64,000 nucleotides of DNA from Desulfoluna limicola (GTDB lineage: Bacteria > Desulfobacterota > Desulfobacteria > Desulfobacterales > Desulfolunaceae), in assembly GCF_021654575.1 (NCBI RefSeq), contig NZ_AP024488.1, positions 5,793,501 through 5,857,500 on the forward strand, in the 5' to 3' direction. The notes under the pieces are model-generated. The model had not been told where the DNA came from and did no database searches. It saw only the letters and a program-made list of their open reading frames with translations. How positions within the stretch are numbered: the first letter of the stretch is position 1; every line of letters begins with the position of its first letter. This document shows positions 18,014-26,178 of this stretch, piece by piece. The position numbers and the translations under genes are program-made.

Positions 18014-18182
18014 GCTAAGGGGCCCTGTCGGGAGCCAAATTCGTGAAACGTGTGACAAACAGGCCTTACACCTTGTCCTGGAACGGATGATGTTTTAAAG
18101 GCGGATGTGATTTGAGCCGAGGAACGAGGGGAAAGCGCATCCGCAACCTGCCTTCAAGGTGGTTCGCCGTGCCGCCGTGGGC
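18014..18182. repeat. Composite structured repeat R6
   Basis: Left half is the type-2 version (GGCCCTGTCGGGAGCC ... GAAACGTGTGACAAACAGG). The right half, 18101-18182, is an inverted type-1 copy with stem B GCGGATGTG/CGCATCCGC. Both edges face outward, towards the pilus operon terminator and the coaX 3' end. It is the only copy inside the housekeeping block. Confidence 0.75.
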
Positions 18183-18192
18183 TTTGAAATTC

Positions 18193-18960
18193 TTAAAGAC
18201 GCTCACTGATGATCTGGAGCCCTTCAAGGGTCAGGTCGGGTTCCACCGATTCGATGGTGGAGGAGACGTGGCTGATAAGGGTGGCAAGGCCCCCGGTGGC
18301 GATGATTTTCGGTTCGCAGCCCATCTCTTTTTTGATGCGCCCCACCATGCCGTCCACGAGGCCTGCGTACCCGAAAATAATGCCGGCCTTCATGCTTTCG
18401 GCCGTATCCAGACCTATGGCGCGTTCCGGCGGGGAGCAGATCTCTACGCGGGGAAGTTTGGAGGCGTTGGCGAAGAGGGCCTCGGAGGCGATCATGACCC
18501 CCGGCGCAATGGCACCGCCCATGTACTCCCCTTTCTCTGAGATGATATCAAAGGTCGTGGCAGTCCCGAAGTCGATGGCGATGATGGCGCATGCGTATTT
18601 TTCATAGGCGGCGATGGCGTTGACGATTCGGTCGGCCCCGACTTCCGCCGGGTTTCGGTAGAGCACCGGCATAAGGCTTTTGGTGGTTTCGGCATCGACC
18701 CAGATGGGGGTGAGGCCGAGATATTTGGTGCAGAAAGTCTGGAGAATTCCTTTGACGCGGGGAACCACGCTGGAGATGACGGTTTTTTGGATGGTCGTCG
18801 GATCAATTTCCCGTTCTTTAAAGAGGCCGTTGACCAGAAGGTTGAATTCATCCTCGGTCATGTTCTTCTGGGAGCGGATCCGCCAGTCGTGAACAAGTGT
18901 TTTGCCTTCAAAAAGCCCCATCACCGTGTTGGTGTTTCCCACATCGATAACCAGTACCAT
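18193..18960 (-). CDS. coaX: Type III pantothenate kinase
   Basis: First step of coenzyme A synthesis, ATP-dependent phosphorylation of pantothenate. 255 aa, normal for CoaX. N-terminal phosphate-binding motif DVGNTNTVMGLFEG, central PAEVGADRIVNAIAA with the catalytic Asp, then AIDFGTATTFDII and GGAIAPGV of the ASKHA fold. ATG 18960 has GAGGA 5 nt upstream. Downstream end of a minus-strand cluster with cdaR, folP, ftsH and tilS. Confidence 0.94.
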   Translation of the reverse strand: MVLVIDVGNTNTVMGLFEGKTLVHDWRIRSQKNMTEDEFNLLVNGLFKEREIDPTTIQKTVISSVVPRVKGILQTFCTKYLGLTPIWVDAETTKSLMPVLYRNPAEVGADRIVNAIAAYEKYACAIIAIDFGTATTFDIISEKGEYMGGAIAPGVMIASEALFANASKLPRVEICSPPERAIGLDTAESMKAGIIFGYAGLVDGMVGRIKKEMGCEPKIIATGGLATLISHVSSTIESVEPDLTLEGLQIISERL

Positions 18961-19133
18961 AAATTCCTCATCTTGGCGGCCCTACGGCCTATTCGGGCGT
19001 GTACCCCAATGCTTTTTCATGTGCGTCTCATGGTCGCAACGGCGAAGATTCCCGTCTGCTGGGATTAATAAACGAGCCATCCTAACCCATTTCATGGGGC
19101 TCGGCAACAGTTCTGCGATCAGGGATGGGCTGT

Positions 19134-20096
19134 TCAGGAGTTGGGGGGGATATTGACGGTGAAAAGCTCGGGGTCAGCCCCGATGAGACTCACCCCTTCG
19201 GGCAGGATGATTGCGGCGCGCCGCACAAAGACTCCGGCTTTAAGTTTCCGTGTGTCGATGACAGCGGTGACCCCGCCGGTCGCCTTGAGGGTCTCCACGA
19301 GTCGTGCGGGTCCGGTGACCTCAATGTCCACCGTACCGGGGGTTACGGAGACTGAGCGAGCCTCCTCCGGACCGGTGGTTACGGGAACCCCCTTGAGGAG
19401 TATTGTGGATGGAACCTCTTCCACCAGAACCAGAACCGTGAACAGGTCAGGTGTCAGAGTAAGGGTGGCTTCACCGCTTTTTTCCGCAGGGATTTCAAGT
19501 TTCAGCGGGGCGGAGGCCCCGGCCAGGTTGATGGGGGTCGTTCTTATGAATTCAAGGTGTTGGATGGCTTCTGAGGGGCCGGATACTGCCGTGGTGGCCG
19601 GTTTGATGGTCACGCGGCCCAGCCGGAAACCCGGGGCGGGCTGCCCTTCCAGGCGTACCTGGACCGGAAGCTCACGGCTGATCGTCTCTACAAGGCGGAT
19701 ATGAAGTTCCGCCGGGATGATCTCCAGAATTTGCAGGGAGGTCGCGGATGAAATACTCGGGACGATGGGGTAGGCCCCGTCCGTTTCCGGCGTGTCAGGG
19801 AGGGTTACCTGGAGTTTGAACAGGTTGGCGCGCGTGAGGTCCTCGGGCTGTCCTTCGATTCGGATTTTTGCACGGGTGTGGGATTGCTCTTCGATGGCGT
19901 AGCCATCCGGCACGCCGGTGACCTCAATGGGGGTGACGAGGGTTCGCTGCACTCTCTGGAACCTGTGAATCCCAAAGGAAAGCATGGCTGCAAGGGCAAG
20001 GAGAGCAAGGCCTCCCACGATAAATGTGGGCAGGCGTTTTTTTGCGTTTTTTTCCTCAGGTCTCACCATTGACTCCAGGGTTGAGGGGCGTGACAT
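19134..20096 (-). CDS. CdaR/YbbR-domain membrane protein
   Basis: About 320 aa. One N-terminal membrane helix (LPTFIVGGLALLALAAMLSFGI) is followed by an extracytoplasmic region of repeated YbbR domains (VTPIEVTGVPDGYAI, then repeats such as STILLKGVPVTTGP and VDIEVTGPARLVETL). In other bacteria CdaR regulates the c-di-AMP cyclase CdaA and the two genes are adjacent; here cdaA is absent and folP lies directly upstream. Start is uncertain: TTG 20108, ATG 20096 or ATG 20069, the last with GGAG close by. Confidence 0.8.
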   Translation of the reverse strand: MSRPSTLESMVRPEEKNAKKRLPTFIVGGLALLALAAMLSFGIHRFQRVQRTLVTPIEVTGVPDGYAIEEQSHTRAKIRIEGQPEDLTRANLFKLQVTLPDTPETDGAYPIVPSISSATSLQILEIIPAELHIRLVETISRELPVQVRLEGQPAPGFRLGRVTIKPATTAVSGPSEAIQHLEFIRTTPINLAGASAPLKLEIPAEKSGEATLTLTPDLFTVLVLVEEVPSTILLKGVPVTTGPEEARSVSVTPGTVDIEVTGPARLVETLKATGGVTAVIDTRKLKAGVFVRRAAIILPEGVSLIGADPELFTVNIPPNS

Positions 20097-20147
20097 TCCG
20101 GGTTGCAAGAGTCCGGCAAAAAGGGCGGGGTGTTTCCCCGCCCTCGT

Positions 20148-21008
20148 CTATCGAGCCGTTGCGATATTGTCCGTGATGCGGACTGTTGTTGCGGTGGCTT
20201 TCACATCATGGACACGGACGATGTGAGCACCGCCAAGGATGGAGGCAGAGACCGTGGCCTGGGTGCCGAGTTCGATCTCCTCCATGGGGACCTCCCGGCC
20301 ATTCTCCTCCAGTGTTTTTCGGATGAAGGACTTGCGCGAGGTGCCCATGAGGATGGGGACGCCAAGGGACTCGAAATTTTTCAGGTGCTTGAGGATGGTG
20401 TAGTTGTGGCCCAGGGTTTTGCCGAAGCCGATGCCCGGATCCACGATGATTTTATCCCGTGGGATGCCTGCGGCCTCGGCACGCGTGATGGCATCCGTTA
20501 AGTAGGCTGAGATCTCCCCCACCGGGTCTTCGTAGGAGGGGTTGTTCTGCATGGTGCCGGGGGTTCCCTTCATGTGCATAAGAACCACGGGGACATCGTA
20601 GTCGGCCACCACCTTTGCCATGCCGGGGTCTCCTGTCAGGGCGGTGATGTCGTTGATGATGGCGGCACCGGCATCAAGGGCGCGCCTTGCCACCTCTGCT
20701 TTGACCGTATCCACGCTGATGGGGACATTGATATGCTTGACCAGCTCTTCCACCACGGGAACCACGCGCCGGATCTCTTCGGAAGCGGAGACCGGGTCCG
20801 CATTGGGGCGAGAGGATTCACCGCCGATGTCAATGATATCGGCACCCTCTTCCACCATTTGCTTGGCTCGGTTGATGGCGTGTTGAAAATTGAAAAATTT
20901 TCCGCCGTCGGAAAAGGAGTCCGGGGTCACGTTTAAAATACCCATGATGCAGGTGCGGTGACCGAGGTTGAGTCGGTGGTTTTTCCAGACAATATCAAAG
21001 GTGGTCAT
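20148..21008 (-). CDS. folP: Dihydropteroate synthase
   Basis: Condenses p-aminobenzoate with hydroxymethyl-dihydropterin pyrophosphate in folate synthesis. 286 aa TIM barrel. Signature 1 MGILNVTPDSFSDGGKF near residue 22, signature 2 GADIIDIGGESSRP, then PISVDTVKAEVA, DPGIGFGKTLGHN, GTSRKSFI and a C-terminal RVHDV. This order is complete. Located between ftsH and cdaR, a common arrangement in Desulfobacterota except that cdaA is missing. Confidence 0.95.
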   Translation of the reverse strand: MTTFDIVWKNHRLNLGHRTCIMGILNVTPDSFSDGGKFFNFQHAINRAKQMVEEGADIIDIGGESSRPNADPVSASEEIRRVVPVVEELVKHINVPISVDTVKAEVARRALDAGAAIINDITALTGDPGMAKVVADYDVPVVLMHMKGTPGTMQNNPSYEDPVGEISAYLTDAITRAEAAGIPRDKIIVDPGIGFGKTLGHNYTILKHLKNFESLGVPILMGTSRKSFIRKTLEENGREVPMEEIELGTQATVSASILGGAHIVRVHDVKATATTVRITDNIATAR

Positions 21009-21093
21009 GACTGTAAGGGATCCTTTCGCCCTGAAACGGGGCCGGGCAGGGGGGTCACGGGGCGACGGGCGCCCCGTGACTGGAATCTTCGGG

Positions 21094-22998
21094 CTATACG
21101 CTTTCTGTATCGCCTGAGTCGTCCTTGGGCTCGGACTCCAAGATCACCTCTTCGGGCGTATCGGAATCATCACCGGTGTCGAGGGGGTTGGAGGTCAGGA
21201 CGATGCCGGGGCGCATGGCGTAGATGAGGTCATCCAGCTCTTTGCCCATGACAGTCTCTTTGTCCAGGAGAAGCTCGGAGAGGGCGTGAAGCACATCCAG
21301 GTTCTCGGTGAGAATGTCGTGGGCCTTGGTGTAGCTATCCATGATGAAGCGCGTGACTTCATCGTCGATGAGCTGTGCGGTGTTCTCGGAGTAGTCCTTG
21401 TGCTGGGAAATCTCCCGGCCGAGGAAGATCTGATCCTGGGCATTGGAATAGGAGAGGGGGCCCAGTTTTTCGCTCATGCCCCAGTCCCGGACCATCTTGT
21501 TGGCCAGGCCACTGGCCTGCTTGATGTCGTTGGAGGCTCCGGTGCTGATGCGCTTGAAGATGATCTCTTCGGCCACGCGTCCGCCGTAGGCTACGGACAG
21601 CTCGTTCAAGAGCTGGTCCTTGTACTTGAAGTCCCGCTCTTCAGGGAGGAACCAGGTAACGCCGGCCGCTCTGCCCCTGGGGATAATGGTCACCTTGTTC
21701 ACCGCATCTGTTCCGGGCAGGAACCGTGCCACGAGGGCATGGCCTGCTTCGTGGTAGGCGGTGGTTTTCTTGTCCTCTTCCTTGATGACCTTGGATTTTC
21801 TCTCAAGGCCCATGTACACCTTGTCCTTGGCGTCTTCAAAGTCCACCATGCGCAGCTTTTCCTGGTCGCGCTTTGCAGCGAGAAGGGCGGCTTCGTTGAC
21901 CATGTTTTCGAGGTCTGCACCGGAAAATCCGGGGGTTCCCTTGGCCAGGTTCAGGGCGTTGACGTCATTTGCCAGCGGGGTTTTGCGCATGTGGACTTCA
22001 AGGATCTTTTTTCTGCCGTTGATGTCGGGCAGGTCCACCACCACCTGTCGGTCAAATCGACCGGGGCGAAGAAGGGCCGGGTCGAGGACATCGGGACGGT
22101 TGGTGGCGGAGATGAGGATGACCCCTTCGTTGCTCTCAAAACCATCCATCTCTACCAGAAGCTGGTTCAGGGTCTGCTCGCGCTCATCATGACCGCCGCC
22201 GAGACCGGCGCCGCGCTGACGGCCCACGGCGTCGATTTCATCGATAAAAATGATGCATGGGGCGTTTTTCTTGGCCTGGGCGAAGAGGTCACGCACCCTG
22301 GAGGCACCCACACCCACGAACATCTCAACAAAGTCGGAGCCGCTGATGGTGAAGAAGGGGACCTCGGCTTCGCCCGCGACGGAGCGTGCAAGAAGCGTCT
22401 TGCCGGTACCGGGAGGGCCCACCAGCAGAACCCCTTTGGGAATGCGGCCACCCAGCCGGGTGAATTTTTTGGGGTCGCGCAGGAAGTCCACCACCTCGGT
22501 GAGCTCTTCCTTGGCTTCCTCAACGCCGGCCACATCACGGAACGTGATGCGCTGCCGGTCTTCGGAGAGAAGGCGAGCACGGCTTTTGCCGAAGCTCATG
22601 GCTTTCCCGCCGGCCCCTCCCTGCATCTGCTTCATAAAGAAAATCCAGATCCCGATGAGGATGATCATGGGGAGCCAGGAGGCGATGATGGAGACAAGCC
22701 AGTGCGCTTCCGCAGGTGGCTTGGCATCGATGATGACGCCTTTGTCCTTCAGGGTCGGGATCAGCTGGGGATCATCGGGGGAAAACACCTTGTATGAGGC
22801 GTTGTTGCTGTCCGTAACCAAGATGTCGTTGTTTTGAATGGTGACCCGGGTTACGTTCCCGCTTTCCACCTGAGAAATGAATTCTGAATACGGTACAGTC
22901 TGGCCTCCGGGCTGGTTCTGGTTGAAAATATTGTACAGCATGACCATCATCAGGATGATGACCAGCCAGAGGGAGAGATTTTTATAGAATGGGTTCAA
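21094..22998 (-). CDS. ftsH: ATP-dependent zinc metalloprotease FtsH
   Basis: Membrane-anchored AAA+ protease, about 634 aa. Two N-terminal helices bracket a small periplasmic domain; Walker A GPPGTGKT is at about 194-201, Walker B IIFIDEID, the second region of homology ends RPGRFDRQ, and the zinc site HEAGH lies near residue 420. The C-terminal tail is acidic (EPKDDSGDTESV). I favour a TTG start at 22998 because GGAGGA lies 8 nt upstream and the family N-terminus (NPFYKNLSLWLVI) begins there; an ATG at 23076 would add 26 residues. Confidence 0.93.
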   Translation of the reverse strand: MNPFYKNLSLWLVIILMMVMLYNIFNQNQPGGQTVPYSEFISQVESGNVTRVTIQNNDILVTDSNNASYKVFSPDDPQLIPTLKDKGVIIDAKPPAEAHWLVSIIASWLPMIILIGIWIFFMKQMQGGAGGKAMSFGKSRARLLSEDRQRITFRDVAGVEEAKEELTEVVDFLRDPKKFTRLGGRIPKGVLLVGPPGTGKTLLARSVAGEAEVPFFTISGSDFVEMFVGVGASRVRDLFAQAKKNAPCIIFIDEIDAVGRQRGAGLGGGHDEREQTLNQLLVEMDGFESNEGVILISATNRPDVLDPALLRPGRFDRQVVVDLPDINGRKKILEVHMRKTPLANDVNALNLAKGTPGFSGADLENMVNEAALLAAKRDQEKLRMVDFEDAKDKVYMGLERKSKVIKEEDKKTTAYHEAGHALVARFLPGTDAVNKVTIIPRGRAAGVTWFLPEERDFKYKDQLLNELSVAYGGRVAEEIIFKRISTGASNDIKQASGLANKMVRDWGMSEKLGPLSYSNAQDQIFLGREISQHKDYSENTAQLIDDEVTRFIMDSYTKAHDILTENLDVLHALSELLLDKETVMGKELDDLIYAMRPGIVLTSNPLDTGDDSDTPEEVILESEPKDDSGDTESV

Positions 22999-23118
22999 GA
23001 AATGAGTCCTCCATGATCTTTCGTCTTCGGTTCGTCCCTGAACTCGTCGCAGGGTTAACATCATATTAATCATCATTGCAATTTAGGCAAGGCATAATCA
23101 GGAGCATTTGTGGGGTTT

Positions 23119-24585
23119 TCACCCTTTTTTATTTCTTTGCAGGACAATTTCAAGGGCCAGCCCCCCCGGGGAAGGGGGGGCTGCCGAGGTATCCAGCCTG
23201 TGTCCGGCAACCCAGAGGATCTTTTCTTTTGACACCACCAGGGGGATTTGTGAGCGTTTTGGACCTTCAATGTTGCAGTCGGAAAGAAACCGTCCGAGCT
23301 TGCGGCCGCCGCTCCCGCCTTCAGGGCGGAAGCGATCTCCGGGGCGGGTATTTCGAATCGTTAAGGGGAATGAGGCCGCTTCGGGCGATAGAAAGACCCG
23401 CGTGGCGTTGCGGCTGTCAACGGGGTTTTCGGGTGCTTGACGCCATTGGAACGTCAGGTGGTCGCCGGTTTCCGCAATCACCTGGCTGCATGGGACTCCA
23501 GGGGTTGGCCGCTCCAGATGGTATGAAAAAGGCGGCGTCTCCGCGAGGAGGTCCGGGCGTTTGTCTCGCAGGTTTTGGTCTTCGACGGTGAGGTGAAGCC
23601 CCTCTTTGGTCAGGATGCCGCGAAGCCCCCGGGAGAGATCCACCGATCGCCCGCTGCCTCCCTGGTCCATGAGGTCTGTCAGGTTTTGGATGTGGGCGGT
23701 GGTGAGGGTGCGCGTGGATCCGCAGAGGGTCTCGGCGGCGCGCCTCAGCACGCGTCGCCGGGCAGCGGGGTGCAGGTGGCTGAGGTCTTCGGTGGAGAGT
23801 ATCAGGTGGTTTGGGTGTTCTGACACGAGGCAGTCGCAGTAGTGCTTGGTTGCCATGTCACTCACCCAGGCCTCCTCTTCCCGCATGAGGGCGGCGGTTC
23901 GGGCAAGGGTGTCGACGGCAGACGGGTTAAAGGACGCCTCCAGCATGGGGATGAGAACATGCCGAACCCGGTTTCGGGTGTAGGCGGTGTCGCTGTTGGT
24001 GGCATCGGTGACATGGTCGATGCCTTCTGCCTCGAGCCAGGTGGTGAGTTCCTTCCGGGAGCAATCCAGGAGGGGGCGAATGACCCCTTGCCGTGTCACC
24101 GGGTCCATGGCCCCAAGGCCCTTGAGGCCCGAGCCGCGCAACAGGTTGAGAAGGAGTTGTTCGGCCATGTCGCCTTTGTGGTGGCCCACGGCGATGGACC
24201 CTGCACCGCAGGAGAGTGCAATCTCGTGAAGAAATGCGTGCCTGGCCTGTCGGGCAGCCTCTTCCAGGCCGGTGCCCGTTTGTTGAGCCTGGCTTGGGAC
24301 GTCCACGGTTCTCGTATAAAAAGGGAGGGTCAGGGTCGTTGCCGCCCGGTAGGCAAAGTCCTGGTCCCGATCCGCCGCTTCTCCACGGATGCCGTGGTTG
24401 AGATGGGCCACCGAGAGAGAGAGGGCAAGGTCGGCGGCGAGCCGGTGGAGGATGTGCAGCAGTGCCATGGAGTCGGCCCCTCCGGAAAGGGCCACGAGGA
24501 TGTGGTCGCCCTGGTCGCACATGGCGTGGCGTGCAAGGGTGGCGCGGACTTTTTTGATGAGCGTTGTCTGTGGATGTGGGGTCAT
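23119..24585 (-). CDS. tilS: tRNA(Ile)-lysidine synthase
   Basis: Modifies C34 of the AUA-decoding tRNA-Ile to lysidine, an essential step. 488 aa. N-type ATP pyrophosphatase P-loop SGGADS at 34-39, then NHGIRGEAADRD, GHHKGDMAEQLLLNLLRGSG and TNSDTAYTRNRVRH. The C-terminal TilS domain includes NTRPGDRFRPEGGSGGRKLGRFL. It precedes ftsH on the same strand, the usual tilS-ftsH pairing. Confidence 0.93.
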   Translation of the reverse strand: MTPHPQTTLIKKVRATLARHAMCDQGDHILVALSGGADSMALLHILHRLAADLALSLSVAHLNHGIRGEAADRDQDFAYRAATTLTLPFYTRTVDVPSQAQQTGTGLEEAARQARHAFLHEIALSCGAGSIAVGHHKGDMAEQLLLNLLRGSGLKGLGAMDPVTRQGVIRPLLDCSRKELTTWLEAEGIDHVTDATNSDTAYTRNRVRHVLIPMLEASFNPSAVDTLARTAALMREEEAWVSDMATKHYCDCLVSEHPNHLILSTEDLSHLHPAARRRVLRRAAETLCGSTRTLTTAHIQNLTDLMDQGGSGRSVDLSRGLRGILTKEGLHLTVEDQNLRDKRPDLLAETPPFSYHLERPTPGVPCSQVIAETGDHLTFQWRQAPENPVDSRNATRVFLSPEAASFPLTIRNTRPGDRFRPEGGSGGRKLGRFLSDCNIEGPKRSQIPLVVSKEKILWVAGHRLDTSAAPPSPGGLALEIVLQRNKKG

Positions 24586-24918
24586 GAAGCCAAGGATTTG
24601 TGAGTTATGGGTTCGGCTGACAGAAAAGGAGGCCTTGCCGGTGCCACTGCACGTATGGACGGTTCATCGTGTGGCGCCGAATTTAGGATGGCCGGATCTT
24701 TCAGAGGGTAGAATACCCCCCGGTCGGTGTCAACCAGGGATGAGGTGTGTTGGGAAATTTGAGGCTGCTTGGGTGGGTTACTGGTTGGTATTTTACGCTA
24801 TTTGGTGTGCTTGGCCCAGGTGCCGGGGTCGTGTTCCCGCCCCCGTGTTTCCCCTGCCCCTCACTTTTGGCAAAAAAGGGGGTTGAAAAGGTCCTTCGTT
24901 CGACGTATATGTATGGCT

Positions 24919-25047
24919 CCTGGCCGTGTCTTGCCGACCGGCCGCCATGCAACAGCCCCGCTCGAACCGTGTCAGATCCGGAAGGAAGCAGCACTAAGGG
25001 ATGTGGTCTGTGTCGTGGATCGATCCCGGTCGGCGGATGCGGTCAGG
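24919..25047 (+). ncRNA. ffs: Signal recognition particle RNA (small bacterial type)
   Basis: The diagnostic apical hairpin is present: GTGTCAGATCCGGAAGGAAG followed by CAGCACTAAGGG, with the symmetric and asymmetric loops bound by Ffh. Flanking arms CCGACCGG (24935-24942) and CCGGTCGG (25026-25033) pair, closed by CCTGGCCG/CGGTCAGG. A T9 run follows directly. Length about 129 nt; exact ends are estimated. Confidence 0.88.
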
Positions 25048-25060
25048 TTTTTTTTTGCTC
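25048..25060 (+). terminator. T-run terminator of the SRP RNA
   Basis: The closing stem of the SRP RNA is followed by nine T residues, giving a Rho-independent termination signal. Confidence 0.6.
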
Positions 25061-25130
25061 AATTTCTTCAAGCACTCCTTTTAAAGCCCCTCTGGCTCTT
25101 TTTTCCCCGCTTTTTTACCCAAACCCCCCA

Positions 25131-25158
25131 TTGACAACTGATCAATACGTATTATTTT
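25131..25158 (+). promoter_or_regulatory. Candidate promoter of grpE-dnaK
   Basis: TTGACA (25131-25136) and TATTTT (25153-25158) are 16 bp apart in a locally AT-rich segment between the SRP gene and grpE. No CIRCE inverted repeat (TTAGCACTC/GAGTGCTAA) is seen. The remaining sequence to 25420 shows no gene. Confidence 0.35.
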
Positions 25159-25420
25159 TTTTTCGAATCGCATGAATCAAGCGATCTGTAAATGGTTTAG
25201 ACAACAAGTCCGACTGTTTGTCCTTATGATATCCGGGGAAGAGCCCCGGTTCACCAGCGTGGCCCCGAAGCTTCATGTTCATGAGATGATGAATCGGCTG
25301 CATGCGAGATCAGGTTGCCCCCATAAAAATGTGGGAGGTGACGGATCATCTAATCCCGTTCAGGTGGTTTCATGCAGCGCGGCGGAGTTTTTAGGGTTCT
25401 ATAGAATTCAGGAGTGAGCA

Positions 25421-26089
25421 TTGGCCAAGAAGCCTCAGAAAGATACAGAAGCAAAGGGCATGGAGCCCGAAGTGGAAACCGTTTCGGAGCCTGAAGTGGG
25501 CATCGCCTCAGGGGATGAAGAGACCGCGGAGAAGTCCTCCGTGGAGGAAGACGCTGAAGAGGTTGTCAAAAGCCCCGAAGAGTTGATGGAGGAGAAGGTG
25601 AAACAAGCGGAAGCGAAAGCCTCTGAAAACTATGATCGTCTGCTCCGGGCCACCGCTGAGTTTGATAATTACAAGAAACGTTCCGCCCGGGAGTTTCAGG
25701 AATCGAAGAAGTATGCCAATGAGGCATTCATCAAGCAGCTTCTTCCCGTCATCGACAACCTCGAAAGGGCTGTGGAGTCCACAGGGGGACGCGGTGATGA
25801 TGCCGGACAGGGCGTGATTGAAGGGGTCAAAATGACCCTGACTGAAATATTTAAAGTGTTCGATAAGTTTCACCTTAAGCCACTGGAGTCTGAAGGCAAA
25901 CCCTTTGATCCCAACTTTCATCAGGCGGTGGTTCAGGAAGAGACCAACCTGGTCCCTGAAAACACCGTGGTGAAAGAGATGCTGAAAGGGTACCTGCTCC
26001 ATGACAGGCTCATTCGCCCGGCCATGGTGGTCGTCTCCAAGGCGGCTGCGCAAAGCGCAGGTGAAAACGAAGAGGCCGAGGCCGAATAG
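25421..26089 (+). CDS. grpE: Nucleotide exchange factor GrpE
   Basis: Cytoplasmic co-chaperone that drives ADP release from DnaK. 222 aa. A long acidic N-terminal tail (to about residue 60) leads into the coiled coil, then YDRLLRATAEFDNYKKRSARE, LLPVIDNLERAV and the C-terminal beta domain ending VVKEMLKGYLLHDRLIRPAMVVVSK. The start is TTG at 25421 with AGGAG 6 nt upstream. Followed by dnaK. No hrcA or dnaJ is adjacent. Confidence 0.93.
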   Translation: MAKKPQKDTEAKGMEPEVETVSEPEVGIASGDEETAEKSSVEEDAEEVVKSPEELMEEKVKQAEAKASENYDRLLRATAEFDNYKKRSAREFQESKKYANEAFIKQLLPVIDNLERAVESTGGRGDDAGQGVIEGVKMTLTEIFKVFDKFHLKPLESEGKPFDPNFHQAVVQEETNLVPENTVVKEMLKGYLLHDRLIRPAMVVVSKAAAQSAGENEEAEAE

Positions 26090-26178
26090 ACGAAGTCCCG
26101 GGCCATACACATCAGAACAGTTATTAGAAAAGACTTATTTTGAAGCCTGCTCTCGGTTGCACAGGCATGGAGGAAAAA

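Noticed and set aside
21286..22797. 503-codon plus-strand frame opposite ftsH
   Set aside because: Shadow of the ftsH coding strand; no ribosome site or domain.
25061..25420. CIRCE operator for grpE-dnaK
   Set aside because: No TTAGCACTC-N9-GAGTGCTAA inverted repeat was found, and no hrcA gene is adjacent.
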